A stretch of DNA of 30,679 bases from an uncultured Ruminococcus sp. (GTDB lineage: Bacteria > Bacillota > Clostridia > Oscillospirales > Ruminococcaceae), in NCBI GenBank assembly GCA_910577575.1, contig CAJTOG010000016.1:1-30679 (forward strand), in the 5' to 3' direction. Position 1 is the stretch's first letter. Every line of letters starts with the position of its first letter. Below are positions 20,968 through 29,079 of this stretch, piece after piece. Under the pieces are notes generated by a model. That model did not search any database. It had not been told where the DNA came from and saw nothing but the letters and a program-made list of their open reading frames with translations. The translations under genes and the position numbers were made by a program.

Positions 20968-22644
20968 ATGACTGATTTTCTGTCTTTAAAAAAATCAAAC
21001 TGCAAAAATTGTTATAAATGCATACGCCACTGCCCTGTTAAATCCATTCGGTTTTCAGGTAATCAGGCACATATTATCGGAAATGAGTGTATTCTCTGCG
21101 GTCAGTGTTTTGTAGTATGTCCGCAGAATGCCAAAGAAATTAAAGATGAAACAGAAAAAGCAAAAGTTCTGATTCAGAGCGGAGTTCCTGTTGTAGCAAG
21201 TATTGCACCATCTTTTATTGCAAATTATAACGGTGCAGGAATTGAGGCCATGCGAAAAGCACTCAAAAAACTTGGTTTCTATGATGTTGAAGAAACAGCC
21301 ATAGGTGCAACTATGGTAAAAACGGAATATGAAAGATTACTACACGAAGAAAAGCGTGATATTGTAATTTCTTCATGCTGTCATTCTGTAAATTTGCTGA
21401 TTCAGAAATATTTCCCTAAAGTACTGCCTTATCTGGCAGATGTACTTTCTCCGATGCAGGCACATGCACAGGATATTCATAAAAGAATCCCTGACTCAAA
21501 AGTTATATTTATCGGACCATGCGTCTCAAAAAAAGATGAAGCTGAATATTATGAAGGTCTGGTTGACGCTGTCCTGACATTTGAGGAACTTACAAATTGG
21601 ATGAAATCAGAAAATATTATATTGGAACAGGAAATTATACCTGATGAAAATACCCGTGCAAGATTTTTCCCTACAACAGGTGGTATCCTGAAAACAATGT
21701 TACAAAATGAACCTGATTATACATATATGGCAATAGACGGTGTTGAAAACTGTATTTTTGCACTCCGTGACATTGAAAATGGCATAATTCATAATTGTTT
21801 TATTGAAATGTCAGCTTGTACAGGAAGCTGCATAGGCGGTCCTGTAATGGAAAAATATCATCACAGCCCGATTAAAGATTATATGGCAGTATCAGGTTTT
21901 GCAGGTAAAAAAGATTTTAAGGTTACTCAGCCCGACACTTATGACATCAGAAAAAATTTTGCATATATCAATCAGGTAGCTTCACAGCCATCGGAATATG
22001 AAATAACTGAAATCCTGCATCAGATGGGAAAATTCCGTCCGGAACAGGAACTGAACTGCGGTTCATGCGGTTATAATACCTGTCGTGAAAAAGCTGTGGC
22101 AATTTTTCAGGGAAAAGCAGAAATTTCAATGTGTCTGCCTTTCCTAAAAGACAAAGCTGAAAGTTTTTCTGATACAATTGTTAAAAACACTCCCAATGCC
22201 CTGATTGTTCTGAACGACAAACTGGAAGTTCAGCAAATCAATAATGCAGCTCTACATCTCATGAACATACGTTTTTCATCAGATGTTCTGGGTGAACAGG
22301 TAGTCAGAATTTTAGACCCGTCTGTTTTCATGAAAGTCAATCTTTCCGGAAAAGGAATTTTCAATGAACGTACATATCTGGCAGAATATAAGCGGTATGT
22401 AGAGCAAACAATTGTTCCAGATTCTGAAAGTCATATGCTGATTTGTATTATGCGTGATATTACCGACGAAGAAAAAGAACGTGAGAAAAAAGAAATTATC
22501 AGCCGTCAGACTGTAGAAGTAGCTGATAAAGTAGTAGAAAAACAGATGCGTATTGTTCAGGAAATTGCCTCTCTTCTCGGTGAAACTGCTGCTGAAACAA
22601 AAATTGCTCTGTCAAAGCTGAAGGAGTCGATTATAGATGAATGA
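20968..22644 (+). CDS. hydS: PAS-containing sensory [FeFe] hydrogenase (HydS type)
   Basis: A 558-residue iron-sulphur protein. Two 4Fe-4S ferredoxin motifs open it (Cys12/15/18/22 and Cys41/44/47/51). The H-cluster domain carries L1 SSCCHS (135-140, in place of the usual TSCCP), L2 IGPCVSKK (Cys185) and L3 EMSACTGSCIGG (Cys284, Cys288). Then come a further 4Fe-4S motif (CGSCGYNTC, about residue 365), a PAS domain (about 405-510) and a helical tail. This layout matches the group of [FeFe] hydrogenases proposed to sense H2 (HydS of ruminococci) rather than make it. AAGGAG precedes the ATG. The last 8 bases overlap the phosphatase gene, so the PAS tail probably signals to that phosphatase; this is inference from neighbourhood. 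Confidence 0.88.
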   Translation: MTDFLSLKKSNCKNCYKCIRHCPVKSIRFSGNQAHIIGNECILCGQCFVVCPQNAKEIKDETEKAKVLIQSGVPVVASIAPSFIANYNGAGIEAMRKALKKLGFYDVEETAIGATMVKTEYERLLHEEKRDIVISSCCHSVNLLIQKYFPKVLPYLADVLSPMQAHAQDIHKRIPDSKVIFIGPCVSKKDEAEYYEGLVDAVLTFEELTNWMKSENIILEQEIIPDENTRARFFPTTGGILKTMLQNEPDYTYMAIDGVENCIFALRDIENGIIHNCFIEMSACTGSCIGGPVMEKYHHSPIKDYMAVSGFAGKKDFKVTQPDTYDIRKNFAYINQVASQPSEYEITEILHQMGKFRPEQELNCGSCGYNTCREKAVAIFQGKAEISMCLPFLKDKAESFSDTIVKNTPNALIVLNDKLEVQQINNAALHLMNIRFSSDVLGEQVVRILDPSVFMKVNLSGKGIFNERTYLAEYKRYVEQTIVPDSESHMLICIMRDITDEEKEREKKEIISRQTVEVADKVVEKQMRIVQEIASLLGETAAETKIALSKLKESIIDE

Positions 22645-23809
22645 TTTATGTATAGATATTGGATATAAAAGCATCAATCATGTCGGGGAACAACTCTGCG
22701 GCGACCATGTTGATATCGTAGAACATGATGAATATTCCACAGTAATTGTGCTTGCCGACGGACTGGGAAGTGGTGTTAAAGCCAGTATTCTTTCAACATT
22801 GACTTCCAAGATTATTTCAACAATGGTTGCCGCAGGACTTCCTCTGGAAGAATGTGTTTCCACAATCATGTCAACACTTCCGGTCTGTTCTGCAAGGGGT
22901 GTAGCTTATTCCACTTTTACAATTATTCATCTGCTGAATAACGAAACAGCAGAATTGATACAGTATGATAATCCTCATATTATTTTTATCCGTGATTCTG
23001 AAGTAACAAACTATCCGGAAACAGAAATGTATATTGAAGGGAAAAAAATTTATAAATCTATTATCAAACTGAAGGAAGACGATGTTTTCATAGCGATGAG
23101 TGACGGCTGTCCTCATGCAGGTATCGGTTCAGTGTATAATTTTGGCTGGAAACGTGAAGATATTGCTGAATATATAGCACCACTCATTCCGGCAGGATAT
23201 ACAGCAAAAACACTTTCAACCATGCTGATTGATGAAGTTAACAAGCTTTACGGAAACAAGCCGGGAGATGACGCTACTGCCTGCATAGTTAAAGTCCGAA
23301 GGCGTGAACCAATGAATTTATTGTTTGGGCCTCCTTCTAACCGTGATGATTGTGACAGAATGATGAATCTGTTTTTTTCAAAACAGGGAAAACATATTAT
23401 ATGCGGCGGAACAACCAGCTCCATTGCTGCAAAATGGCTCGGAAAACCCGTAAAAGCCAGCCTGAACTTTGAACGGAGTGATGTTCCCCCAATAGCATCA
23501 ATTGAAGGCGTTGACCTTGTAACAGAAGGTGTTATTACCATTAATAAAGTACTGGAATATGCCCGTGACTATCTGGGTGAAAATAAGTCCTACAGCGAAT
23601 GGAGTTTCAGACATGACGGAGCATCCCTAATTTGCAGACTGTTGTTTGAGGAAGCAACAGATATTAATTTCTATGTAGGAAGAGCAGTCAATCCTGCACA
23701 TCAGAATCCTGATTTGCCAATTACATTTTCCATTAAAATGAACCTGGTACATGAGTTGTCTGAGTGTCTGCGTAAAATGGGAAAGCATATCAAAGTAAGT
23801 TATTTTTGA
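22637..23809 (+). CDS. SpoIIE/PP2C-type serine phosphatase
   Basis: A 390-residue cytoplasmic protein. The N-terminal ~230 residues have PP2C/SpoIIE signatures: an early Gly-Asp pair (CGDHV), VLADGLGSG with the metal-binding Asp, AMSDGCPHA and GDDATACIV. The C-terminal ~150 residues are a domain of unknown function (begins near FGPPSNRDD) with a conserved-looking CGGTTSSIAA stretch. It starts inside the end of the sensory hydrogenase gene (GGAG upstream) and ends at the start of the second hydrogenase. It likely turns the hydrogenase signal into dephosphorylation of a Ser/Thr-phosphorylated target, such as an anti-sigma-type switch; the target is not in the window. Confidence 0.85.
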   Translation: MNDLCIDIGYKSINHVGEQLCGDHVDIVEHDEYSTVIVLADGLGSGVKASILSTLTSKIISTMVAAGLPLEECVSTIMSTLPVCSARGVAYSTFTIIHLLNNETAELIQYDNPHIIFIRDSEVTNYPETEMYIEGKKIYKSIIKLKEDDVFIAMSDGCPHAGIGSVYNFGWKREDIAEYIAPLIPAGYTAKTLSTMLIDEVNKLYGNKPGDDATACIVKVRRREPMNLLFGPPSNRDDCDRMMNLFFSKQGKHIICGGTTSSIAAKWLGKPVKASLNFERSDVPPIASIEGVDLVTEGVITINKVLEYARDYLGENKSYSEWSFRHDGASLICRLLFEEATDINFYVGRAVNPAHQNPDLPITFSIKMNLVHELSECLRKMGKHIKVSYF

Positions 23810-23826
23810 AGAAAGAAGGTTCTCTT

Positions 23827-25266
23827 TTGATACAGGAAAAATACAAATTTGATACTAAAGTTCAATATTTAAAATACAAAGTTCTACGTGAAGTAGCAAA
23901 ACTTGCATGGGAAGATAAATTGCTGGAAAATGTCATGGATATTCCTAAAATGATAATTCCAGGAAAAATTCCTACAATGAGATGTTGTGTTTATAAAGAA
24001 CGTGCTATACTTGCCGAACGTGTAAAACTTGCAATGGGCGGTAATCCTGAAAATCCTAATGTGATTGAAGTTATTGATATTGCCTGCGACGAATGTCCGG
24101 CAGCCGGATATGAAGTTACAACTTCATGCCGAGGATGTCTTGCACATCGCTGTGAAGACGTCTGTCCACGTCAAGCAATCTTTATTGACCAGAATCACGT
24201 TGCACATATTGATAAGTCTAAGTGTATAGAATGCGGAAAATGTGCCAAGATTTGTCCGTATTCTGCAATTGCAAACAGAAAGCGGCCATGTCAGAATGCC
24301 TGTAAAGTCAAAGCAATTTCAATGGACGAAGAACAGGCTGCACTGATTGATAACGAAAAATGTATTGCTTGCGGTGCATGTGTATATCAATGTCCTTTCG
24401 GTGCAATAATGGATAAATCATATATACTGAAAGCAATTGACTTACTGAAAAACAATAAAAATCAAAAAGTCTATGCTGTCGTTGCACCGTCAATTTCGAG
24501 CCAGTTTACTTATGCAAAACTCGGACAGGTAATTACAGGACTGAAGAATCTTGGATTTCATACGGTAATAGAAGCAGCTCTTGGTGCTGATATGGTAGCA
24601 CAGGCGGAATCCAGAGAACTGGCAGAAAAAGGATTTCTAACAAGTTCATGTTGTCCTGCATTTGTAAGTTATATTAAATCTGCATTTCCGGAATTAACTG
24701 AACATATTTCACACAATCTTTCTCCCATGGCAACAATTGCAAAATATATAAAGGAAACGACTGAAAATTCCAAAGTCATATTCATCGGACCATGTACAGC
24801 AAAAAAATCTGAAGCTCAGCTTGAAAATGTGAAGCCATGGATAGATACTGTTCTTACGTTTGAGGAATTACAGGCACTTTTTGACAGCCGTGATATAAAT
24901 CTTACTGTATTGGAAGAAGATGTACTGGATAATGCTTCTTATTTCGGAAGAATCTTTGCAAGAAGCGGCGGTTTGTCAGATGCCGTATCACAAGGGTTAA
25001 AAGAACAAAATTTAACAGACTTTGAATTACTTGCCTGTACCTGTGATGGTATTGAAGAATGCAGAGCTGCTCTTATGAAGAAAAAAAGGAACATATTGAA
25101 TGCTAATTTTATAGAAGGTATGGCTTGTACAGGTGGATGTATCGGCGGAGCAGGCTGTTTGACACATGGTGAAAAAAATAAGGCACAGGTAGATGCCTAT
25201 GGTAAAGAAGCAATGGAAAAAACAATTTCCGATTCAGTTTCAGTACTGCACATAGTAAAAAAATAA
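23827..25266 (+). CDS. hydA2: [FeFe] hydrogenase with four-cluster N-terminal region (HydA2-like, group B)
   Basis: A 479-residue hydrogenase that would interconvert protons and H2 using ferredoxin-type electrons. Visible: a Cys-rich N-terminal region with several 4Fe-4S motifs (CRGCLAHRCEDVCP, CIECGKCAKICP, CIACGACVYQCP), then the H-cluster domain with L1 TSCCPA (Cys275, Cys276), L2 IGPCTAKK and L3 GMACTGGCIGG. Unlike the upstream sensory protein it keeps the normal TSCCP and has no PAS domain, so it should be catalytic. TTG at 23827 with GAAAGAAGG 7 bases before it is preferred; TTG at 23806 overlapping the previous stop is the alternative. In ruminococci a HydA2-type enzyme is encoded with HydS, as here. 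Confidence 0.88.
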   Translation: MIQEKYKFDTKVQYLKYKVLREVAKLAWEDKLLENVMDIPKMIIPGKIPTMRCCVYKERAILAERVKLAMGGNPENPNVIEVIDIACDECPAAGYEVTTSCRGCLAHRCEDVCPRQAIFIDQNHVAHIDKSKCIECGKCAKICPYSAIANRKRPCQNACKVKAISMDEEQAALIDNEKCIACGACVYQCPFGAIMDKSYILKAIDLLKNNKNQKVYAVVAPSISSQFTYAKLGQVITGLKNLGFHTVIEAALGADMVAQAESRELAEKGFLTSSCCPAFVSYIKSAFPELTEHISHNLSPMATIAKYIKETTENSKVIFIGPCTAKKSEAQLENVKPWIDTVLTFEELQALFDSRDINLTVLEEDVLDNASYFGRIFARSGGLSDAVSQGLKEQNLTDFELLACTCDGIEECRAALMKKKRNILNANFIEGMACTGGCIGGAGCLTHGEKNKAQVDAYGKEAMEKTISDSVSVLHIVKK

Positions 25267-25267
25267 A

Positions 25268-25305
25268 CAAAAGGCACTTCAAAATGAAGTGCCTTTTGTT
25301 TTTAT
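25268..25305 (+). terminator. Terminator of the hydrogenase operon
   Basis: A perfect stem with AAGGCACTTCA and TGAAGTGCCTT around AAA, followed by TTGTTTTTAT, directly after the hydrogenase stop codon. Confidence 0.9.
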
Positions 25306-25444
25306 ATAAGTCGCAATTCTGATTATCTCATTTTTATCTGAGCGTAATGTCGCTTCTCCTTTCCCCTACTGAATTATAACAGTACAGTATATATCTTATT
25401 TTTCAAAGCTGATATATATTCAACCATTCCCCCCTTTATATGTC

Positions 25445-25692
25445 CTATATAAAGAAATCGTCAACAAGGCGTATTTTCCTGCAAAATACTACATCTATAG
25501 AAGAATTCAATTGTACATCTTTATTTCTTTTAAATTTTGAACATATCTCATTACATCCGTTTTCTGTAAGATAATTATTTATTTCTTTATAGGATAGCCA
25601 ACAAAATTTAGGACTTTATTCGTCCTGATAAAATCAAAACCAAATGCTGCACATATAGCTATCAGCCACTCTCTTGACAACAGTTTATTGCC
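25445..25692 (-). pseudogene. Frameshifted gene remnant of unknown family
   Basis: On the minus strand one frame reads about 34 sensible residues (KLLSREWLIAICAAFGFDF...) to a TAA at 25579-25581. The next frame takes over near 25588 and continues for about 45 residues (EINNYLTENGCNEICSKF... to VDDFFI) to a TAG at 25445-25447. The pieces join if one base is removed. The upstream side has stops in all likely frames, so this is the 3' end of a decayed gene. I do not recognise it. Confidence 0.4.
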
Positions 25693-25999
25693 ATTTAATT
25701 TTTAATGTATCAAATGACTTTGTATATAAAAAATATTGAAATGAGTATGATAATCATTTTATTGAACAATTATAATTTTGGCTGTGGAATTTCAGTTTAT
25801 CATTTAGACTTTAGTACTACCTCATAAATCTATTTTCTTCATGAGATATATTTTTTATTACTCCTCTATCCGACAATATGTATTTTCAGCTTACCCACAA
25901 TCTAACCTGATAACAGCCAAAAATACTGAAATCAAATTAAGGTTAAATTGAACTTATAATTCATTTTCATTGATATCATAACGTTTTTTTGTCAGAATC
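25693..25999. other. AT-rich intergenic stretch without a supported gene
   Basis: No coding frame, RNA gene or convincing signal was found. The only repeat is TTTTGGCTGT near 25777 with ACAGCCAAAA near 25915, a 10-bp inverted pair about 150 bp apart. It could be the ends of a decayed miniature element or chance. Confidence 0.4.
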
Positions 26000-26028
26000 T
26001 TGACATTTCCTCTTGCTTTTGCTATAAT
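26000..26028 (+). promoter_or_regulatory. Consensus promoter of the ASCH-like gene
   Basis: TTGACA (26000-26005) and TATAAT (26023-26028) with a 17-bp spacer, 39 bp before the ATG. Confidence 0.75.
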
Positions 26029-26067
26029 AAAGTTATAAGCAATCAAATTTAATGGGAGGACATTAAA

Positions 26068-26532
26068 ATGGTGCATTTAGTGTATTGTGATAACTCAGGT
26101 AAGAAAGGCGAAAAAGTATTAGATAAGATTTTAGCAGGAACAAAGACCATGGTCGTACGTGGAGCAGCAGGGAGAAAAATTCCCCATAGCAGAGTTTTTG
26201 AGGGAGAACAGCTTTACTTCATGGAAAAAGGAAGTGCAAAGATAACTGCAACTGCCATTGTAAAAGCAGTTCAAAATTATGTGAAATTGTCTGATGAAGA
26301 AATTACAAAAACTCTTTCATACAATCAGAGTAAGCTAAACTTGTCTGACAAGCAAAAAATAAGGTGGCATAAGAAATGTTTATGTTTAGTGGAATTTGAA
26401 AATATTGAAGAAATAGAACCGCTTGATTTTGAACATCAAGGCAATATGGATGATTGGCTGATAATAGAAAAGATTGAAGATGTTGTTGTGGGAACAAGTA
26501 TATCATATGATTACAAAAAATCAAAGTTTTAG
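26068..26532 (+). CDS. ASCH/PUA-like domain protein
   Basis: A 154-residue soluble protein with its own promoter and a strong GGGAGG site. The N-terminal half (DKILAGTKTMVVRG..., then EGEQLYFMEKGSAKITATA) resembles the ASCH/PUA-like fold, in which a G-x-K-T turn is followed by a strand pair and a G-D/E-x-L/V-Y-F segment. Such proteins bind RNA or modified nucleotides, and some cut RNA. The C-terminal half is rich in Glu and Lys with no known motif. No partner gene is adjacent, so the role is open; the fold call is by eye only. Confidence 0.5.
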   Translation: MVHLVYCDNSGKKGEKVLDKILAGTKTMVVRGAAGRKIPHSRVFEGEQLYFMEKGSAKITATAIVKAVQNYVKLSDEEITKTLSYNQSKLNLSDKQKIRWHKKCLCLVEFENIEEIEPLDFEHQGNMDDWLIIEKIEDVVVGTSISYDYKKSKF

Positions 26533-26604
26533 TACGATAAATTCTGCTTTATTGAGCATTAATACAGAAATATCCTGTGGAGAAAAATTAACCGAATCAA
26601 TGAA

Positions 26605-26643
26605 AAAACCTTCCATAGTATAATAGAAACCATAGAAGGTTTT
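26605..26643. repeat. Inverted repeat downstream of the ASCH-like gene
   Basis: AAAACCTTC (26605-26613) and GAAGGTTTT (26635-26643) are 9-bp perfect arms with two more pairs inside. It could act as a terminator or be a leftover end of an insertion element, since an IS-like fragment follows at once. Confidence 0.45.
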
Positions 26644-26646
26644 GTT

Positions 26647-26736
26647 ATGGCAAGTGGTCAAGGCTTTAAATACACTATTACGCCATCAATTTCAAGACGT
26701 GGAAATTCGTATGGAAATGATTTATTCGACACTTAG
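26647..26736 (+). pseudogene. Remnant of an IS3-family transposase (C-terminal DDE region)
   Basis: The 29-residue frame contains YTITPSISRRGNSYGND, close to the conserved stretch SMSRRGNCYDNA just before the catalytic Glu of IS3-family OrfB. The following residues (LFDT) look like the later FFGTL part with the Glu segment missing, and a stop follows. No full transposase or terminal repeats are present, so this is a dead fragment. Confidence 0.4.
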
Positions 26737-26789
26737 AATAAAGCTGATGCCCTCCGGATTATCATTAAAATAAAGTCTTAAAAAGTCAT

Positions 26790-27146
26790 CGTCTATCAGA
26801 CGAAGCTTTTCGGCTGTTCTTCAGTTCTTTTCATGTTCTGTAGCCAACAGTAATCTCTGCCTTTCTGTTTATAGGATACTTTTTCCTTTTTAAAACGATT
26901 TTTAAATTAATTTATTGCACTATATTCTCTGCCGTTCTGATTCAGAAAAATCTCCTGTTTACTCAGGCACATTGCTGCAAGAGCATAATCCTGCGTAATG
27001 ACAATATAGCCTTTCTGAATCAAATTCACAAGCCGGAAGTCCACGCTGTCTGCACCTTTTTCGCCAACAATTGTTATTTAACTTTTCTACGATTTTCAGC
27101 GTATTTTTACAACCGGGCAGCCGTCATCGTCAACGTATATTTTCAT
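26790..27146 (-). pseudogene. Broken YaiI/YqxD-family (UPF0178, DUF188) gene
   Basis: The minus-strand start MKIYVDDDGCPV (ATG at 27146) matches the family start MKI-VDADACPV. After a stop and a lost middle part, another frame gives GADSVDFRLVNLIQKGYIVITQDYALA... to FLNQNGREYS, which matches the family core (GADSVDF, VVTQDYGLAA, INQNG) and ends at TAA 26907-26909. Further traces of the C-terminus (MKRTEEQ) lie near 26840. About 40 internal residues and the frame are lost, so it cannot make a working protein. Confidence 0.6.
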
Positions 27147-27148
27147 AT

Positions 27149-28597
27149 TCAAGATATCCCTTCCATGAATAAATAGTACTCATACAAAGCGATTGCATGA
27201 TGAATTGCAAATGTTGTGCGGTATTTATACATTTTCAGGTCTGATTTCATAGTTGCAATCGCCGCATTGACACATCCGGGGGTTTCTTTTTCTTCTTCGT
27301 AAAATGTAACAAAATCTCCCTCTTTGTTTTCGTCAGCTTGTACTGCAATTTCAAGATTACAGTCATTCTTTTCTATGTAGTAGAAAACAGTATTTTCCGC
27401 ATTGTTCTGCACCTTTGTCACCAATCTTTCGATTGCTTCTGCACTGTCACGGTACACCATCAAAATCGTATCATTTGCAATCTGCGTAATGGAATCATAA
27501 ACGTTTCGCTTGACTCCCTTGCCATCTGTATAATCATATTGGACGATCCAGAATGGCAGGCAATGAATGACAGACAAATTTTTAGACTCCGCATATTTCT
27601 GTGCCGCTTCAATGAATTTCACCTGCTGGTATCTCGCTGCATCGTTATTCTTCCAGTTAAATTCCGAATTTGTCCACACTTCAACATCATAAGAAACTCC
27701 GGCTAATCTTGCATCATAACCGACTAGACTGTTATACTCCTCAACTTTGTCGAAAATATTATAAATCGCTGTCTTGTAGCTGTCCTCATACAACCACGTC
27801 TTTTCACCAGTCAGCATATATACCTTCATGTTTCTCGCATAAGCGTTCCTCACAAAGATTTCCACCATATCCTTGCTGTTTACCAGCTTGTTCGCACCAA
27901 TAGAATAATAGATTTCGGTAATACCATAAAACTCCATTGCATCTAAAAATTCATTCTGCTTTTCTTCATCGTCATCAAGTCCGTACAAAGTAGCTTTTGA
28001 ACCTTTCCAGTACCATGTCGCACAATTCATTTTTGTTTCTTCATTAATGGGATAAACGTCCATTGTGTTTGAGTTATACAGATATTTGGTATCACTGTTC
28101 AAGCCGAATTTTTCATTATTCACGAGGTAAAACCGATCGATTGAATAATCCAGATGTCGTCCCATTTTATCCTCAATTGCACGTTTTAAACTCCCTGCAA
28201 TCTGATAATTATATTCCGATTTTGAAATATAAGCATTCTGTACAGCCTCCTTATAATCCATGTCTGTCAGTGAATCCAAGGGATTATGTGTCGTTGTTTG
28301 AATCAACGCTCGCTTCATCAAGCAAAGATCAAACACATCAAGTTTGTCATCATCACACAAGTCACCTGCTTTCCAATCTGCAAGTTTCGTATCCGGAACA
28401 GCCAGCAGCCACTTCTGCATCAGCACTACATCCGTAACGGAAAACTGACCGTCTGCGTTGACATCACCTGCAACAAACTCATATTGAGCATCGTTCAGTC
28501 CATCATTTTTATCCATTTCGGCTGCGTATGTATGTCTCTCGAGAAATACAAAGGATGCCAATACACATGCAGATATCACGGTCAGTATTTTTTTCAT
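27149..28597 (-). CDS. Secreted dockerin protein with a possible TIM-barrel catalytic domain
   Basis: A 482-residue exported protein. A signal peptide (about 1-25) is followed by an N-terminal type I dockerin (about 42-100) with repeats DVNADGQFSVTD and DLCDDDKLDVFD; the second repeat departs from the usual Asp-x-Asn/Asp pattern. The remaining ~370 residues form a domain I do not recognise. Alternating hydrophobic strands and helices (for example YGITEIYYSIG, NMKVYMLTGEKT, GVSYDVEVWT, SVIHCLPFWIV) suggest a TIM-barrel glycosidase-like fold with Asp/Glu at strand ends. It would attach to the cellulosome by its N-terminus. GGGAG lies before the ATG. Confidence 0.8.
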   Translation of the reverse strand: MKKILTVISACVLASFVFLERHTYAAEMDKNDGLNDAQYEFVAGDVNADGQFSVTDVVLMQKWLLAVPDTKLADWKAGDLCDDDKLDVFDLCLMKRALIQTTTHNPLDSLTDMDYKEAVQNAYISKSEYNYQIAGSLKRAIEDKMGRHLDYSIDRFYLVNNEKFGLNSDTKYLYNSNTMDVYPINEETKMNCATWYWKGSKATLYGLDDDEEKQNEFLDAMEFYGITEIYYSIGANKLVNSKDMVEIFVRNAYARNMKVYMLTGEKTWLYEDSYKTAIYNIFDKVEEYNSLVGYDARLAGVSYDVEVWTNSEFNWKNNDAARYQQVKFIEAAQKYAESKNLSVIHCLPFWIVQYDYTDGKGVKRNVYDSITQIANDTILMVYRDSAEAIERLVTKVQNNAENTVFYYIEKNDCNLEIAVQADENKEGDFVTFYEEEKETPGCVNAAIATMKSDLKMYKYRTTFAIHHAIALYEYYLFMEGIS

Positions 28598-28677
28598 TTA
28601 TACATTAACTCCCATAGTTTAAATTTCTTTTAATCGTTCCTTTAATTTTGTATTCCGTTCTATAACAGTGATATATT

Positions 28678-29028
28678 TTATTGCATCTGAAATGATGTCA
28701 ATATCAACACTAAAACAGGACGTATGAATTGCAGAAATCCAAATTTGCAGAATTGTTTTGATGATAAAACTGAAATTCTTACAAAACGTAGTTTTGTATT
28801 ATTTTGTGAATTGCATGATACAATAGAAACTTTATCTTTTATACTTACATTATTGCTGCCAATGCTTTTAGCGATATAGTTACCTGTAACTGATTGAGCA
28901 TATCCATTATCATTTGTATAGTAATATTTTATCTCAGCCCTTTTGACTTGGTAGTGATTTTTTTTACATAGTAAATAGTTTTAATTTTTCGGTTATTTCA
29001 TTCATAGTAAGTCTTTTCTTTGCCATAA
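28678..29028 (-). CDS. Hypothetical 116-residue protein
   Basis: An open frame runs from ATG 29028 (MAKKRLTMNEITEKLK...) to TAA 28678, 51 bp downstream of the solute-binding lipoprotein gene and before the dockerin gene, all on the minus strand. The N-terminal ~70 residues are lysine- and tyrosine-rich and look protein-like; the end is hydrophobic. There is no good ribosome binding site, and a possible TTGACA for the next gene (28696-28701) lies inside its 3' end. It may be a real small gene, or a decayed one read through by chance. No family recognised. Confidence 0.35.
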
Positions 29029-29079
29029 GCGTATTTTCTACAAAAATGAATCCAAAAGGTTTGATGATTAGAAAAGAGA

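Noticed and set aside
25775..25925. Miniature inverted-repeat element
   Set aside because: Only a 10-bp inverted pair, no visible target-site duplication and no second copy in the window.
28063..28633. Plus-strand frames opposite the dockerin gene
   Set aside because: They lie antisense to a gene with signal peptide, dockerin and ribosome site; their composition (His, Ser, Cys, Pro rich) is typical of shadow frames.
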